Origin: Dermanyssus gallinae
Taxonomy: Eukaryota; Arthropoda; Arachnida; Mesostigmata; Dermanyssidae
Length of the DNA stretch: 64,000 nucleotides
NCBI GenBank assembly: GCA_003439945.1
Contig: QVRM01006074.1
Location: 744,001 to 808,000, forward strand
Direction of reading: 5' to 3'
Numbering within the stretch: the stretch's first letter is position 1; each line of letters starts with the position of its first letter. The notes under the pieces are model-generated. The model was not told where the DNA came from. It saw nothing but the letters and a program-made list of their open reading frames with translations, and searched no databases. A program made the position numbers and the translations under genes. Positions 47,861-59,600 of the stretch are shown here, piece by piece.

Positions 47861-49900
47861 ATATAACTACAACTACACAAAAAACACGAAGTAAACGTGC
47901 AAAATATTTCCGTTAGTTTTTAAATAAACTTGCCGTATCAAGTGTGTGGTAGGTCCAATTAAAAAAAGTGCAATGCTAAAGTGTTATAGCGTGAACCATT
48001 CTCCTGCAGGTAGAGTCTGCTATTCCCAGTAAGATATGCGTTCCTATAATGCACCTGCGAATGGACTGTAAAGCGAATGCGAGAGCCGGTATATTAGACA
48101 CGAAACTGCAGCGAAACTGCTACGAGTAACTAGAAACAACGGATATGCGGGAAGAAAAAGTTAACGACAGATCATCTGGTTAGGGAGTGTAAACAATTGG
48201 GAGGGATTTTAAATTAAGAAAGGCGCTAGGATTAGGCAAGGATGCAGAAAAGGCACAAGTAGAAATTACGAAGCAGAGGCTATCCCGATGGAAGGTGCTC
48301 AACATATAACGACAAAAACGGGAAGAACATTATAGCTAATTAATAGCTGCAGCGTTATGCGCCCCTGATATAAAAAGGTTACACACATTTATCAAGCAAA
48401 TACACTATCAGTCAATCAAATGATGGCCAGCCTCCTAAACGAAAAGCTCCTTTTGCTGCGTGTTCACTGCATAAACCATAACAGAGTGGACCATTTATTA
48501 TTATTGATTTGATTGTTTATGGAAGATCTAAAAACTCTGTACATAAGGACAGGTGTTTGACATATGTCGATGGAGTAAAGTCGACTCGGAGCTCCACGCG
48601 ACGACAGAAACGACAATAGTAGATATTGTGTTTATTTTATTAAATATCGAATTTAATTAAATAAAGTTGCATAAAGTGATAGCTGAACTAAATCAAATTT
48701 AGAATATTGAAATACGAATTATAACTCTTTAACGCTTTAAAATGTTAGCTAAATATTTCTTTGGCTGTAAAAAGGGTATTTAGGTTTTGGACCCAATAGA
48801 AATTATCAGAAATAACCTTCCGGCCCGTATGTGGTAAAGGATATCCGAACAGTAACAGTACTGTGGGGAAGGTCACGAAAAGGTAAGTTGAAGGCTTAAA
48901 AAAGGGTGTTAGGGGATAAATAAAGAACCGTTTGAATTTGCGTGCTTAGCGATATTTGCAGTTTTGGACCCAATAAATGTCATTTAAATGAGCTTCGGGG
49001 TATGCCAAGAATACGCTAGTGCTAACTTTTGTCCTCGTGGCCTCTTGACTTGAACGGCAAGTTGCAGTTCTTGATGTTATGATAACTATCAAAATATTTT
49101 AGGATGATTCTTACTTAGTAACTGAAAAATACAGCCCTAGGCTTTAATCCTGATAGTATAGAGTGCAAATATAATTGGACATATTTGCCTTTATGTGCGT
49201 TGCACGCGCTAGTCTAATATTTTTTGACAGGGCCGAGTGGGAAAATGGTGCGAATTAACTGCTTTTAATTCAACAACCTTCTAGACAACAGCTTACTAAT
49301 TATGTAAACAAAATTATACCAAAGCTTCGTCTTACTATATTCTTTTGGGAGAAGCACCTCAAGCGTAACTGACGTAGAATAGCAGCACACATACAAGAAG
49401 GGGTTTCGTCAGCAGTCATAGAAGGACGATGTATGCACGGTGAATGCGTATCTGTAGCTTTCTGTAAGCATATGCAGTACTTCACAAATGGCCCCAAAGT
49501 TCGCACATCTGATTTGTGAAGATAAGGCAATAACATTTCGAGATGTATGTGGTAAAATGTTCTTACCGCATGGTATTGTGCACTCACCACCATAACAATT
49601 GCCAAGGCGTATCGCCAGTTAACATGCATCTCATTTCAAACAAAGGCCGCACTGGTATGAACACAATGTAGCGAAGTCGTGCGATTCCTGCACACCTAAC
49701 CTAATATTAGAAAGTGTCTGTGAGGCTGCTGATCTAGGGCTGGAGGTATCTGAGTCTACACGACCCAACAAAATTGACTAATGCAAATACACATGATTTG
49801 GAGATGTGTGTCAAATTACAAGTATTAGACTTTTAAAATCTCAGAGTATCACCAGTATTCACGTTTCATTCACGCATTATGTAAGAAAACTACCCATAAT
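47861..49900. other. unassigned sequence
   Basis: On the minus strand CCATAAACAATCAAATCAAT (48500-48522) could be another LINE 3' tail. GTTTTGGACCCAATA occurs at 48784 and 48960. Otherwise nothing was recognised. Confidence 0.4.
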
Positions 49901-49907
49901 GATATAT

Positions 49908-49990
49908 TTCAATTCAATTTCAAATTTGAGGTTTATTTACGGAACCGCAATTCACAATGCTTAAGTTCTCGTATATAAAAATATTTATAT
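49908..49990 (-). repeat. LINE 3' tail, same family as 10970-11062
   Basis: The minus strand carries ACTTAAGCATTGTGAATTG, CGGTTCCGTAAATAAACCTC and AAATTTGAAATTGAATTG in the same order as the plus-strand copy at 10970-11062. No coding part is adjacent, so it is a severely 5'-truncated insertion. Confidence 0.7.
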
Positions 49991-49999
49991 ATATCATAT

Positions 50000-52330
50000 A
50001 TGGGTAGACTTTTTTTGAGAGTTGATTTCGTGATTAGAGTTACTCTCACCTAGTTTAATATTGTGAAACTTCATAGACAACAAGCCATCAAAAATGGCAC
50101 TGAATAAAAAAGACACGTCCATATTTTTAAACATTCTAGGAATTCAAGGAAAGTCCAAGGACAGTCGCTTTAATTCTAGAAGTTATAGGAAAGTCTCGGT
50201 TGCTATTCAACTTACTTTTTCTTTTTGCCGGACGCGTTTTGTCACATGTGCTACACGAACCGGTCCTCATTTAGCGCCTCCATTTAGTCAATTGTAGCGC
50301 AACCCTGAAAAGTAGCCTGCGTTGTCACGGAACAGTGTTGCCAGCCATAGCGATATTTTGTTACAAGAAAAGGTGTCACTCAACTGGTGGCCTTTCTCGG
50401 CTTACTGTTGCAGACAACGTTTCCCATTCTATTTTCGCAGATTGCCGGACAGGTAGGGGCACTTAAACGGCCTCTGAGACGTCCGTATAACATCTTCAGT
50501 GCAGCCACTCGGGACGTCATATTGCAGCATTATAGCTCGCTTGAGAGCAATTGCTGGAGCGCCGAGATAGAGACCATTTGTCCAGACGAGAGGAAGGAGG
50601 TATGTCTGATGTTGCTCTGGAACGTGGTCAGACCAAGAAATGCATTAACGGTTTTAGTAGTCTTCTAGGTGTCTATGTCTTCCACCGCGTGCGTCTTACC
50701 TTAAACGGGTGACTCTTTTAATTAATTTGTAATTATCTATCATCAGTGTTTTTAAAGTTACAATTGTCATGTCCGAATGTGTTTTTATCGTTTTTTACAA
50801 GAGTAGTTTATTTACTCATACCATGGCACCAACTATATAAGCGGTATTGCCTCTACACGCTGCCTATTTACACATTTATCTTTCTCTTTCATTCTCCGCG
50901 AGTGTGCTCCGCTACCTATCCGGTGTTTGCAGAGCTATGACCTAGATAAAAAGAAAGCTACAATGCAGGACTTATGCCATGCGACCACAAGGGGATGGTT
51001 ACGCCGTCAGGTCTCTTGTAGTTATTTATCATAAGCCTCCAGTGTTGCAGGTATTCTTGTTTCCCTAATGGCTCGTTGTATAATTTAGTTTAACTCGTTT
51101 TTTAATTTGCTAACATTCATAACATAAAACTAAGACACAAATATTATACTAAACCTGTGTCTAGTCGCTTTGCTTCAGCAACTAATGACGGCACTTGATA
51201 TACACATTCAGCACACTTAGTAAATAATAAAGGCATACGAATATTCTATCTACTTTTGTAGACCGTTTGCCTCTTGTAATATGATTAGCTTGCTAAATAG
51301 CATAATAAAACATCAAATCACTTTTTTTGTGACATGACAGATTGTGTGTGCTACAATTAATCATGGTAATTTCACGTCGTGTCGGCGAGTTATTGGTAAA
51401 CGTTTTTAGCTAGCAATAGGCGCCCTTTGCTAAAACCCCATGGGGCACCTTAGCACCTCTGTGTGAATATAAATGAGCCGGTTGTGTACTAAGTTCTACG
51501 TGTGCACAGATTTTCCACCCATGCTTTGGAACTACAGAAAACATTTATATGTTGCGGGTTGCCGCAAGGTCTCCAATGCAGCATCAGCAACAATAACGGT
51601 CACCATATTAGTAGCTCTAAAAGCGAAATGCGCAGGCTATAAACAGCTGCTTTAGCAAGTTAAATCTAATGACCACTTTCGTGTTAATTTAGCAAATAGT
51701 AAATAATTAAGTAAAACATCTACGTTTATACAAATTAACTGGCATAGGTCAGACTGTATGTTTTTAGTGAACCTACGTTATTTAGCGGTACCTGTTGAAG
51801 GCAAACGCGTGCTGTAAAAAGAGCTGTATTCGATTATTATAGCCAGTAGCTTGGCTTTTTCACTTCCATGAAGGGCTGAATGCGACTGTCCCGGCGGCGA
51901 TGATGCTGTGACCACTATGCAGTGGTTCAACCAGCTTCGTAGTGGCGATTTTGACAGAACAAACACTGACCTCCGCGGTAGACGCAGAGGAAATATTTTC
52001 TCGCGTAGATTTTATCAGCCATTCGGCACCGAGGAGATCGCACATATGGTGATCGCATGCATCGCGTAGATCCGATCATTCGCGCCCAACTAGACGTGGG
52101 TAAATCATGGTCGAAGCAAGGCACCAGGCAACATCGCTTTAAAAGGCCTTCATTTGTAGAAGACCATGTTGCGTTTCTTGTGAGACCGGAAGGGCGTGAT
52201 GTCAACATTGAAAACTACTGCAAGCTGCGTAACCGTTTAAATAAAAGCCATCTTCGAAAAGCATCCCGAACGTTGAGACTGTAGAGACGTCGTATTTCAC
52301 CATGACAACCAGCCACCAATTTGTTTTACT
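50000..52330. other. unassigned sequence
   Basis: Open frames at 50387-50668 and 52057-52284 (plus) show no known domain. The second, rich in Arg and Lys (KSWSKQGTRQHRFKRPSFVE), may deserve a database search. No RNA gene or mobile element was recognised. Confidence 0.35.
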
Positions 52331-52331
52331 T

Positions 52332-52376
52332 GGACTACCTTATAGTCCTTCATTAATCAGGACTACCTTATAGTCC
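52332..52376. repeat. two copies of a 17-base palindromic motif
   Basis: GGACTACCTTATAGTCC occurs at 52332-52348 and 52360-52376. Each copy is a 6 bp inverted repeat (GGACTA/TAGTCC). Confidence 0.9.
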
Positions 52377-52788
52377 TGACTGTTCCCTTTCATATAATCG
52401 CCCACTTCCTCCGCCCACTTCGAAATTCTGTGGGAGAAAAAATTCGAACGTTTTGGGGTTATTACCAAAAACGAAAAATGTTTGAAGGATAAATCTTTAT
52501 ATAACTAATAAAGTGTTTAACGTCAGTCGAAGGTACTAGACGTGGGTAAACTAAAGAATTATTCACTAGAGGTATGAATATATGATTCACTAAAATACTC
52601 TTCTGATTTGCCCTCGAAATTGGAAACTCCGTTGATGACTCTTGATATGTTGTGCGTACACAGCACAAAAGTTCCTTGGGAGAAAAGTAGAATATAGAAC
52701 ATGTCAAAGCTCCTTCCGGCCAAAATATATATTCGTAGAGCTCGACAAAAGCGGTGACAGCAAATCTTCATAATTAACAACATGCGTT
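52377..52788. other. unassigned sequence
   Basis: No recognised feature. Confidence 0.35.
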
Positions 52789-52834
52789 AAAGATATCCCC
52801 CACAGGCATGGGGACGCCTGTGGGGGATATCTTT
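52789..52834. other. perfect 19 bp hairpin with 8-base loop
   Basis: AAAGATATCCCCCACAGGC at 52789-52807 is exactly complementary to 52816-52834. ATGGGGAC forms the loop. The stem is GC-rich at the tip and AT-rich at the base. It lies in otherwise AT-rich DNA, with AATAAA 11 bases downstream. A transcribed RNA hairpin, a palindromic transposon terminus or a recent inverted duplication would all fit. No CTRR end typical of Helitrons follows within 20 bases. Confidence 0.95.
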
Positions 52835-53680
52835 CAGTGTTGTCAATAAAACGTGGAAACTTTTTAGAGAATCGAATACACGGAATAGTGTTTGGTCAAA
52901 CATAAATTCAAAATCTTTTTGTTGGGTCAAATACGTAGCAAATTGTTAAGAGCATAAAACATTCATACTTGCGTAAGCCATTATGCAGTTGTTATGATAT
53001 TTTTTCTGTCGAGCAATCAATTCCTCGGGCAAGAAGCCATGCTCTACGAAAATCCATTATTTACTCGACCCGTTCTTTCAATATGCAACGAGGATGCTGT
53101 CTGCATACTTCTAATGTTGTAAGTGCAAGCCAAAACATGTTAATGTAATATTCAAATTTCAAATAAAAATTTTTGTTCAGTATGACAGCTTTAATCTACA
53201 CGTCGTATAAATTTAAACTGAACTCGCTCAATTGCTTCTACATGTTTACTCAGATACCTATATTTTTCTTTGAGGCATAGCGCTCCATATGTTGGTTGTA
53301 TCAGCATGTCGTTGTCGGCACACCGTTTTAATGTAGCAGCACTGGCACTCTATACAGTATGTCTTTTTACATCCGTTCATGCATGTTCGTATGCTCTGAG
53401 ATCGTCAGCGTAGCATTTGTATGCAATGATTCGTGATATAAAATGTTTAATGTCTCGCTAGAATATACAGACTAGAAGAGGCTCTAGATAGAAACCCTGC
53501 GGAACACTAGATGGGCAAGGTTTACTCTGACACAAAATCTTCTATCTTCTAAATAACTCAATACTCATTCAACTGAATGCTAATCTATCTTCAGTGATTT
53601 ACCTAGCTTAAACGAAACGGACAAGTGGTAGTCACCGTACACGTTCTCTAGACACATTGATTTAGCATGTTTTCATTATA
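52835..53680. other. unassigned sequence
   Basis: No recognised gene. The last part, 53480-53680, is followed by the tail of the LINE on the minus strand. Confidence 0.35.
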
Positions 53681-53684
53681 TTCA

Positions 53685-53755
53685 GATTCAGATTTAGAAC
53701 GTGGTTTATTTGCGAAACTGCATTACAGGTGCTTACATTTTTAAGAAAAAAAATG
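53685..53755 (-). repeat. 3' tail of the CR1/L2-like LINE
   Basis: The minus strand reads TGTAATGCAGTTTCGCAAAT followed by AAACCACG and ends in short units (AATCTGAATCTGAA). The pattern is the same as the tails at 10.97 and 49.9 kb but with a different terminal unit. It places the 3' end of the element near 53685. Confidence 0.65.
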
Positions 53756-53943
53756 ACATTTTATAAAATAGAGTGAATTTACACAGTCACATGGTTATAT
53801 ATACAGGTGTGTACACAGTAAACCGGTGATCAGTTCATCGGTGTGATTCAACATTGTAGCAACCCCTTGTATGGTGGCTCCTATAACTCATGAATCAATT
53901 ACCATCTCCGCAGCTCTTCACTTCACAACGCCTGCTAATGCCC

Positions 53944-55180
53944 TCATCGATCTGTTATACCAGAGACGGAAGCAAGATACTTTTTTAATTCCCGCACAAA
54001 TATACTCACAGAGGAGAGCGATCTTGTGCGTACAGGTGGAGCGCTCCAAACATGCGGCAGCCGACACAATAGGGAATGGGACCTAAGTTTCTGTTTGGCC
54101 CGCAATATCACAAATCCTGTCGCTCTACGCAGTTGCCTTCTCCGCCTAGGTACCAAGGGAAATAATATATCCGCCGGTAGTAAACCACGAGAAGTTTTGT
54201 AGGCAAGCGTGGCCACTTTAAGAATATATACTTTTTAGACTGGTAAAATAGCATAAGCAGCGAACAGATCACTAACTGACTCGTAGCGCCATCGGGAGAA
54301 GATGGCACGAAGTGCATCATTTTGAATCAACTGGACACTTCGTAGAATGGCTCTGTGCCCACCACCCCGCAACAGAACACCATAACGTAAAATAGCTAAA
54401 AACAGGGCCTTGTAGACAGTTAAAAGTTCCTCAATGGGAAGCCTTGCCTTAATCTTCGCAAAGTTGCAATAACTGCATAGCACTCTGGTATCAATTGATC
54501 CATGTGAGAATGCCAGGATAAATGTTCATGCATTACCAAACTGAGACACCTCACCGCCTGAGAACAATCTACTGTATTAGCACCCAGTCGAAAACCATCG
54601 GGCAATTGAAGCAGCCTTCTAGCAGGTCGAAACACTAAGATATTGGTTTTGCTTGTATTCACAACCAATCCGTACTCATTGAAAACTTTAACAACTTTTT
54701 CAACCAACTCAAGGAAAACGTTAATACCGCTAGAGACGCTGCCCGGGTCGAGCCGAAACAAGATTGTCGTGTTTGATTTTCAAGAGTATGAAGTTCAGTA
54801 ATATAAGAAATATAAAGGGACCAAAAACAGATCCCTGTGGAGTCCCCAAGCCAACAAGCTGCCAAATAGATTGAATAGGCCCAACCTTTACAGGCTGAGA
54901 TATATCCTCAAGATAGGATCTAAACCAGCTAACTGTAGAGAACGTGCAGCCCAAGTGGGTCAACATCTGGGTGAACAATCCATGGTCAAGGCCATTGAAT
55001 ACAAACGCCACGTCCAGGAACACGCCCAAACAAGGCTGGTCCATTTCGACCGAGTCAACCACATGCTGCCACAGATGTGCTAGGACTAAGTCTGTCGACT
55101 GTTTTTACGAAAGCCAAATTGGTCTGATGAGAGGAAGTTAGTCCTTTAAATAACGAGGCAGGCTCACTAACACTAATTCT
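53944..55180 (-). pseudogene. CR1/L2-like LINE RT and C-terminus
   Basis: Minus-strand order: SSDQFGFRKNSRQT (about 55100-55140), CLGVFLDVAFVFNGLDHGLF (54970-55030; block A, normally 'AFDTVDH'), LTHLGCTFSTVSWFRSYLED (about 54905-54964), GTPQGSVFGPFIFLILLNF (about 54797-54855; block B). The ADD block is not clearly preserved. VFNEYGLVVNTSKTNILVF (54624-54680), VYKALFLAILRYGVLL (about 54370-54420) and LAYKTSRGLLPADILFPLVP (54151-54210) follow, then RRRRQLRRATGFVI..., LPHVWSAPP and FVRELKKYLASVS. Three frameshifts split it into four frames. The endonuclease is missing (5' truncated). A matching 3' tail ends near 53685. Confidence 0.8.
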
Positions 55181-56095
55181 TTAAAGATATTTGAAATATA
55201 GTCAACAACTGCAAATGATTCAGTTTCACAGCTGGTTTTACTGTGAGTCGTGTAGAAGATACAACGCAGTTCCGCACAACTATCGAAGACCTTTTTAAGT
55301 AAGATGAAGGTTGAATGAATATCTAGTTATTCTTCTAGACTTCATTAGTTGACTCCAACATTACATCAACAATAGCATATAGCTCCTATGTCAACAGGAT
55401 TTTGCAAGGGTACTCAAACAATAATTGACGTTTTTTAAACTTGTGAAAGCTATTTAATGGTAGTTGGGGTCGGTATAACTATACAGTATGTAGACAATTG
55501 TAAGCTAGTAGCTAAAACGGAAGCTTGATAAGTAGTCAAAACATCTTAAGAATCTTATGTGAACGTTTTAAGAAAGTCGATACGTTAATTTGCTAGCTAC
55601 TGACGAACAAATAATTGCGGCCTCTTGTGCAAAAAGCCATGACCTCAAGGCTTAATACGTTTAAGCTTCATATTAAGATAACGGTTTATTGGCAAACATT
55701 AAGCACTTTAGCAAGCCGGGTGAGAAGTGGAAAAAAGTTTCGTCTGCTGAATGGTATGCGCGGATACGCATCCCATTGGCCTATTCGCAACGCCGGACCG
55801 ACAAAACGGCTTGAAAAGGGTCAAGTTCAGACAAAATATTTTGCTAGAATTGCCTAAAAGACGGTTTGTGTGTGAACGCACGTTAGACCTCAAAAGAGGT
55901 TGACCAGGAAAGTGGGAGGGCGTCATGCGACTGGCGGTCTAAGAGCTGAGCGGAAGAATGACTCTTAGCTATAGCCCTCGACCAGACTTTGATGAATGAC
56001 TCTGAGCTAGAGAGCATCTTCCTGGGTAACGCAGGCTAAGCAAAGTTCGCCTCGAGCAATATAAATGGTTGGCCACGTACTATATATGTATGTAT
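55181..56095. other. unassigned sequence with a faint RT trace
   Basis: The plus strand at 55380-55540 reads GFCKGTQTII and, in the same frame, IQYVDNCKLVAKTEA, which is reminiscent of 'GF.KG..T' and 'YADD.KL' of RTs but too close together. No other feature was seen. Confidence 0.3.
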
Positions 56096-56099
56096 GTAG

Positions 56100-56140
56100 A
56101 TATATATATATATATATATATATATGGAAAGAGAGAGAGA
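56100..56140. repeat. (TA)n and (GA)n microsatellite
   Basis: About 25 bases of TA, then GGAAA and a short GA run. Confidence 0.93.
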
Positions 56141-56459
56141 GCACGGAGTAATGACTAATGAAAGGCGGGAAATGAAAAAGAATGCATAAAATGTATTTTT
56201 TATTTTTTTCGAAAGCTCTACACGTAAGAGTTTTGTGTGATTAATTTAAACCGCATCATATACTTCTGTAGTATGTGAAAAATGTAACTCCTACGTCTAT
56301 ATACTTAAATCTTGTAGATTAATGAAGAAACCTAATATCTGTTTTACCTTTCACCTGCACACACAAATTTGTAACCTTAACGTATAACAAGCATATCTCG
56401 AAGAATCAGGCAGCTTGCGTTCTCTTTGTTTCTCTATATATGTGCTTTAAGGTTCACAA

Positions 56460-57042
56460 TATGCTTCGCCACCGAGCGGGGGGGGGGGTTCGCAGCGCGG
56501 CCAGCGAGGACGTTAGAGTAGAAGCGAGAAGAGGAGGGTTTTTATAGCCTGGGGAAATGGGCATTTTCGTCGTTCCCCTAGCCTAATCATCTATGGGGCG
56601 TGGTCGTTCGCATAAATAAGCGGCCGCGTAGACATCTCATTCGTCGAATCGGTAGATTGAGACAATCTAAAGCGTTTTTGTCCGGCCATGCACGTGCGTG
56701 CAGGCCTCTAACGCAATATGCACGGAAGCGTTTAATCTAGTTGGTTGCACGACGAAAGAGAAACAGAAACAGACCGCCATGCCTATGGATGGTCGTGTAA
56801 TACTTAGATGCTGCTGCTGGTGGCGCTTTTTCGCCGGACTAGAAATCGCTGCTCCCGCTCGAGTAGGCAAAAACGGCAGGGCGTCAAGCAGTACGGCGTG
56901 CATCTCGCAGCGGAACGCGAACTGGCTTGCACAGAACTACTGCACTGATAGTCACTGTGGTTATTATTCAGGGCGCATTATATTCGGCAGTCACCTGTCT
57001 AATCAGTTGAATATCGGAGTTACTCCGGAAGCGTATTATTGA
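56460..57042 (+). other. GC-rich, CpG-containing segment downstream of a putative promoter
   Basis: The segment includes a G11 run (56480-56490) and a CpG-rich body up to about 56940. An open frame of 114 codons (56698-57042) has no recognised domain. If the promoter at 56.6 kb is real, this would be the first exon or 5' leader. I see no strong splice donor that decides it. Confidence 0.3.
56593..56642 (+). promoter_or_regulatory. putative TATA/initiator core promoter with GC box
   Basis: ATGGGGCGTGGTC (about 56593-56605) is a Sp1/KLF-type GC box. CATAAATAAG (56611-56620) is a TATA-like box. TCATTC (56637-56642) fits the arthropod initiator consensus TCAKTY, with its A 26 bases after the T of the TATA-like box. 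The order and spacing are right for a plus-strand start at 56639, and a CpG-rich stretch follows. No downstream promoter element was found at the usual place. Motif matches alone are not proof. Confidence 0.35.
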
Positions 57043-57439
57043 CACTGTAAGAATAACCTACAAGTATTATGCTGAGAATGTATATAGCTTAAATTGCGTC
57101 AAACATTAGCAAAAACATAATTCCATTCAACGAAATTAACCTTTCTAACTATGCAACTATGCAAGAGCCTTTCTGCAAGCAAAATTGAATCGTTGAGATG
57201 TCAGAGCATGCTATTGGCATGTCAGCTGCTTTTAGGCCTCGAACACGTTCTGCTCTGCTAGAGAAAGCATATGCATTTCACGTTTGTATTTTTGTCCGAC
57301 AGAGAAAGCTCTTCAAACGATGACAAAGCGTAAATTGATCCTCGACAACTGCAGGGTCGTATTAGAGTCGTGTAAGATTAGTATGGGATCTTGTCTGAAG
57401 AGAAGGTATTTAGGTCTACCCATTTAATTGAATGTCACT

Positions 57440-58240
57440 TTATTCTTTAGAAGACAAAGGGTTTACCGTGGCGAGCAAAGGGTTTATCCTGGCGAATCAA
57501 AGCTGAACTTTCTTCAAAAGATGAGCATCGCACGATTAAACAGGCGCTCATACAGTAAAACAGTGCAAGAGTTGGTATGATGAGCGTACTGTACACTTTT
57601 ACATAGTAACTAACGTCTTTCGTCGAAATGAATGTATTGAGCAATATGTTCTCTTGTAGTGTAGTAATATGTTCTCTAAATTTCGGTCGTTTGTTACGAG
57701 TACAGCAAGTTCTGTCACGGAACGAGCATCGGGTATAGACTCGTCATTAGGTGCATATGCGTTATTTAGGCGGCCCACCATTAGGGCGGCACAATTGTAA
57801 ATGGAAAGTTCCATGCCGTTTTCCACAGCCCAACGTGACATACCATCCATGCTAGAGTGCACACAGTCATTATTGTTTGACAATCGCATAAATATGCATG
57901 TCATTCGCATACAATTTATAAGGCAGTCCATTTGGTGTATATTTAGTTTAAAAGACAGTTCAACTAGTATAAGGCTTGATGTCCAAATTTAGAAGTGACT
58001 CCAACAGACGGTTGAGCACGCTTTCTTGAAACACCCCAGATGTGCAGCTGTCAAAGCATCGTCCACGTAACGATTGCGTGGATAGGCAACGCACTGGCCT
58101 ACGACGCTGTGCCAAGCTTTCAGTAACTGAGTGCAAGTAGAGCGGCCCTTGGTTAATCTATGTCGGTTGGGATTGATAAATCGAGCGCCCCAAAGAAAGC
58201 TGTTGAGGTAGTTTACGAAAGTTTCTCCATTACGTAACAC
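57440..58240 (-). pseudogene. LINE reverse transcriptase remnant
   Basis: The minus strand reads YLNSFLWGARFINPNRHRLT followed by KGRSTCTQLLKAWHSVVGQ (58100-58210). This is the 'L..N.LI...QHGFR.GRST.TQLL..WH' start of CR1/L2-like RTs. In another frame it reads MDGMSRWAVENGMELSIYNC (57784-57843) with VTELAVLVTNDRNLEN later, matching '...D...(L/M)..WA..NGM.LNI.KC...' and 'V.DLGV..D..L.F'. Then comes STKDVSYYVKVYSTLIIPTL. The block A to ADD region between 57930 and 58090 is too short and degraded for the catalytic motifs to be seen. It is a dead copy. Confidence 0.6.
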
Positions 58241-58379
58241 GCGACGCTATCTTACAAAACTGGCCGGTAATATATTTGTTTAAATAATACCATTTATTTA
58301 GGTTCTTTAGTTGTGCATGGATATTTGACGCCGGCTTGATTTGCTACAGCAGAAAACGGAGTCCCTTGCCCGTGGGCAA
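58241..58379. other. spacer between two LINE remnants
   Basis: Nothing recognised. It may hold the 3' end of the LINE that follows on the minus strand. Confidence 0.35.
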
Positions 58380-59600
58380 TGAACCAATTATTGACGCAGC
58401 GTTTCCGAGGTGAATTTCAACCGATATTCTTTGTAGCAAAAACTGCCATGCCCTTCTATCGCTGGCTGACGCAACGACTCTGGATCCCAGCTCCACCTGA
58501 ACGCTCCTTGTGATTTTTCCCATTGGGTCTAATGTATCGAAGGCGATTGGTTAATCGATAAAGTTTTGCTCCAGTTCACAATACTTTGCCAACTTGCGGT
58601 TTTCAGCAAGGCAAGCGGTTGCTCCGACCTCCCGGTTGATATAGCGAGCATACGAAGCGGCCAACGTGCAAAACACGGTAACGTCGTACACGAGGCAGCG
58701 ACCTTCTCTCCATGGAACTAGAGTCAGACCGTCCGTACGCAGTTGGCTGTTGGCTGACAGACCGACCGGCTCTTTGACAGCAGGTATGTGGGCTGACTGC
58801 ATTGCGCCCGGTGTATTACGTCGCTCAAAGCCGAATGCCTCTAGAGCCTACCGGCGCTATTCTTGAAAGGGAGAACATGCTCACCCGTAGAAGCCACCGG
58901 TAGGCCACATCTTGCACAATTATATGCGAAGTAGTCTGATTCCCCAAAACGTAGACCGGAGACGATGCGGAGTATGGTATTGTCTAGCATCGTCCCCAGC
59001 TGCGGCAAGGGAATGGCCTGAATAAGTGGCAAGCTTCCGATCGTCTTCCTTGAACACCGGTGTGACGACAGAGATGCGGAAAGTTTCCAGAAGATCAGAC
59101 TCTGCCAGGCTGTTGCTCAAAGAGTATCAACCGGAGAGATGCAAACGCAGTACAAATCTTCTTAAACAAATTGAGCAGAAGCCCGTGGAGCATAGCTGGC
59201 GTCCTCGGCGGAAGTAAGCGTAGTTTAAAGCCAACCAAAAGGGCTAGGAAGGTTAATGGTGGGCTGTTAGCAGTCACTTTAGCAGGCAGTAACACCAACG
59301 TGACAGTAGCTGTCAGAAACACTAACGCAAAATAAAACGGAAAGACTTCAGTCTGATTGTGGGCTTGGATACCAAGGTATAGTCCGACCATGGCATTGGC
59401 GTTGTCGTAGGCGCCGGTTGACGTAAATGAGAAAATCGCGCACATTGCAGATATTGATAGACTGTGTTCTAAGGATCCATTTTAGAGTGACGGCTTTGCA
59501 GCGCTTGATGTTGAGACGTTGTCCCAGATGTTCAGGGTGAGAGCTATTGATAGGTACATCCAACTTCGTCAAGGAATCAAGCTAGCCGATAGACAAAGGC
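58380..59600 (-). pseudogene. LINE remnant with RT deleted internally
   Basis: Minus-strand order: LHGLLLNLFKKICTAFASL (about 59130-59190), SLAESDLLETFRISVVTPVF (59052-59112, pre-RT 'LFEQSL..G..P..W+...V.PVFK'). It then passes, within a few codons, to IPLPQLGTMLDNTILRIVSG (58957-59016), LRFGESDYFAYNCARCGLPV, ASTGEHVLPFKNSAGRL (Cys/His region), RTDGLTLVPWREGRCLVYDV (58677-58736), AENRKLAKYCELE (58566-58604), IAFDTLDPMG and WQFLLQRISVEIHLGNAAS (58393-58450). The whole RT palm and thumb is missing. The C-terminal blocks equal those at 24.0-25.3 kb, with the 'RPD' Pro replaced by Thr here. It carries several stops and frameshifts. Confidence 0.65.

Noticed and set aside
52789..52834. Helitron 3' hairpin
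   Set aside because: No CTRR end follows within the usual 10-12 bases and no Helitron 5' TC end was found.
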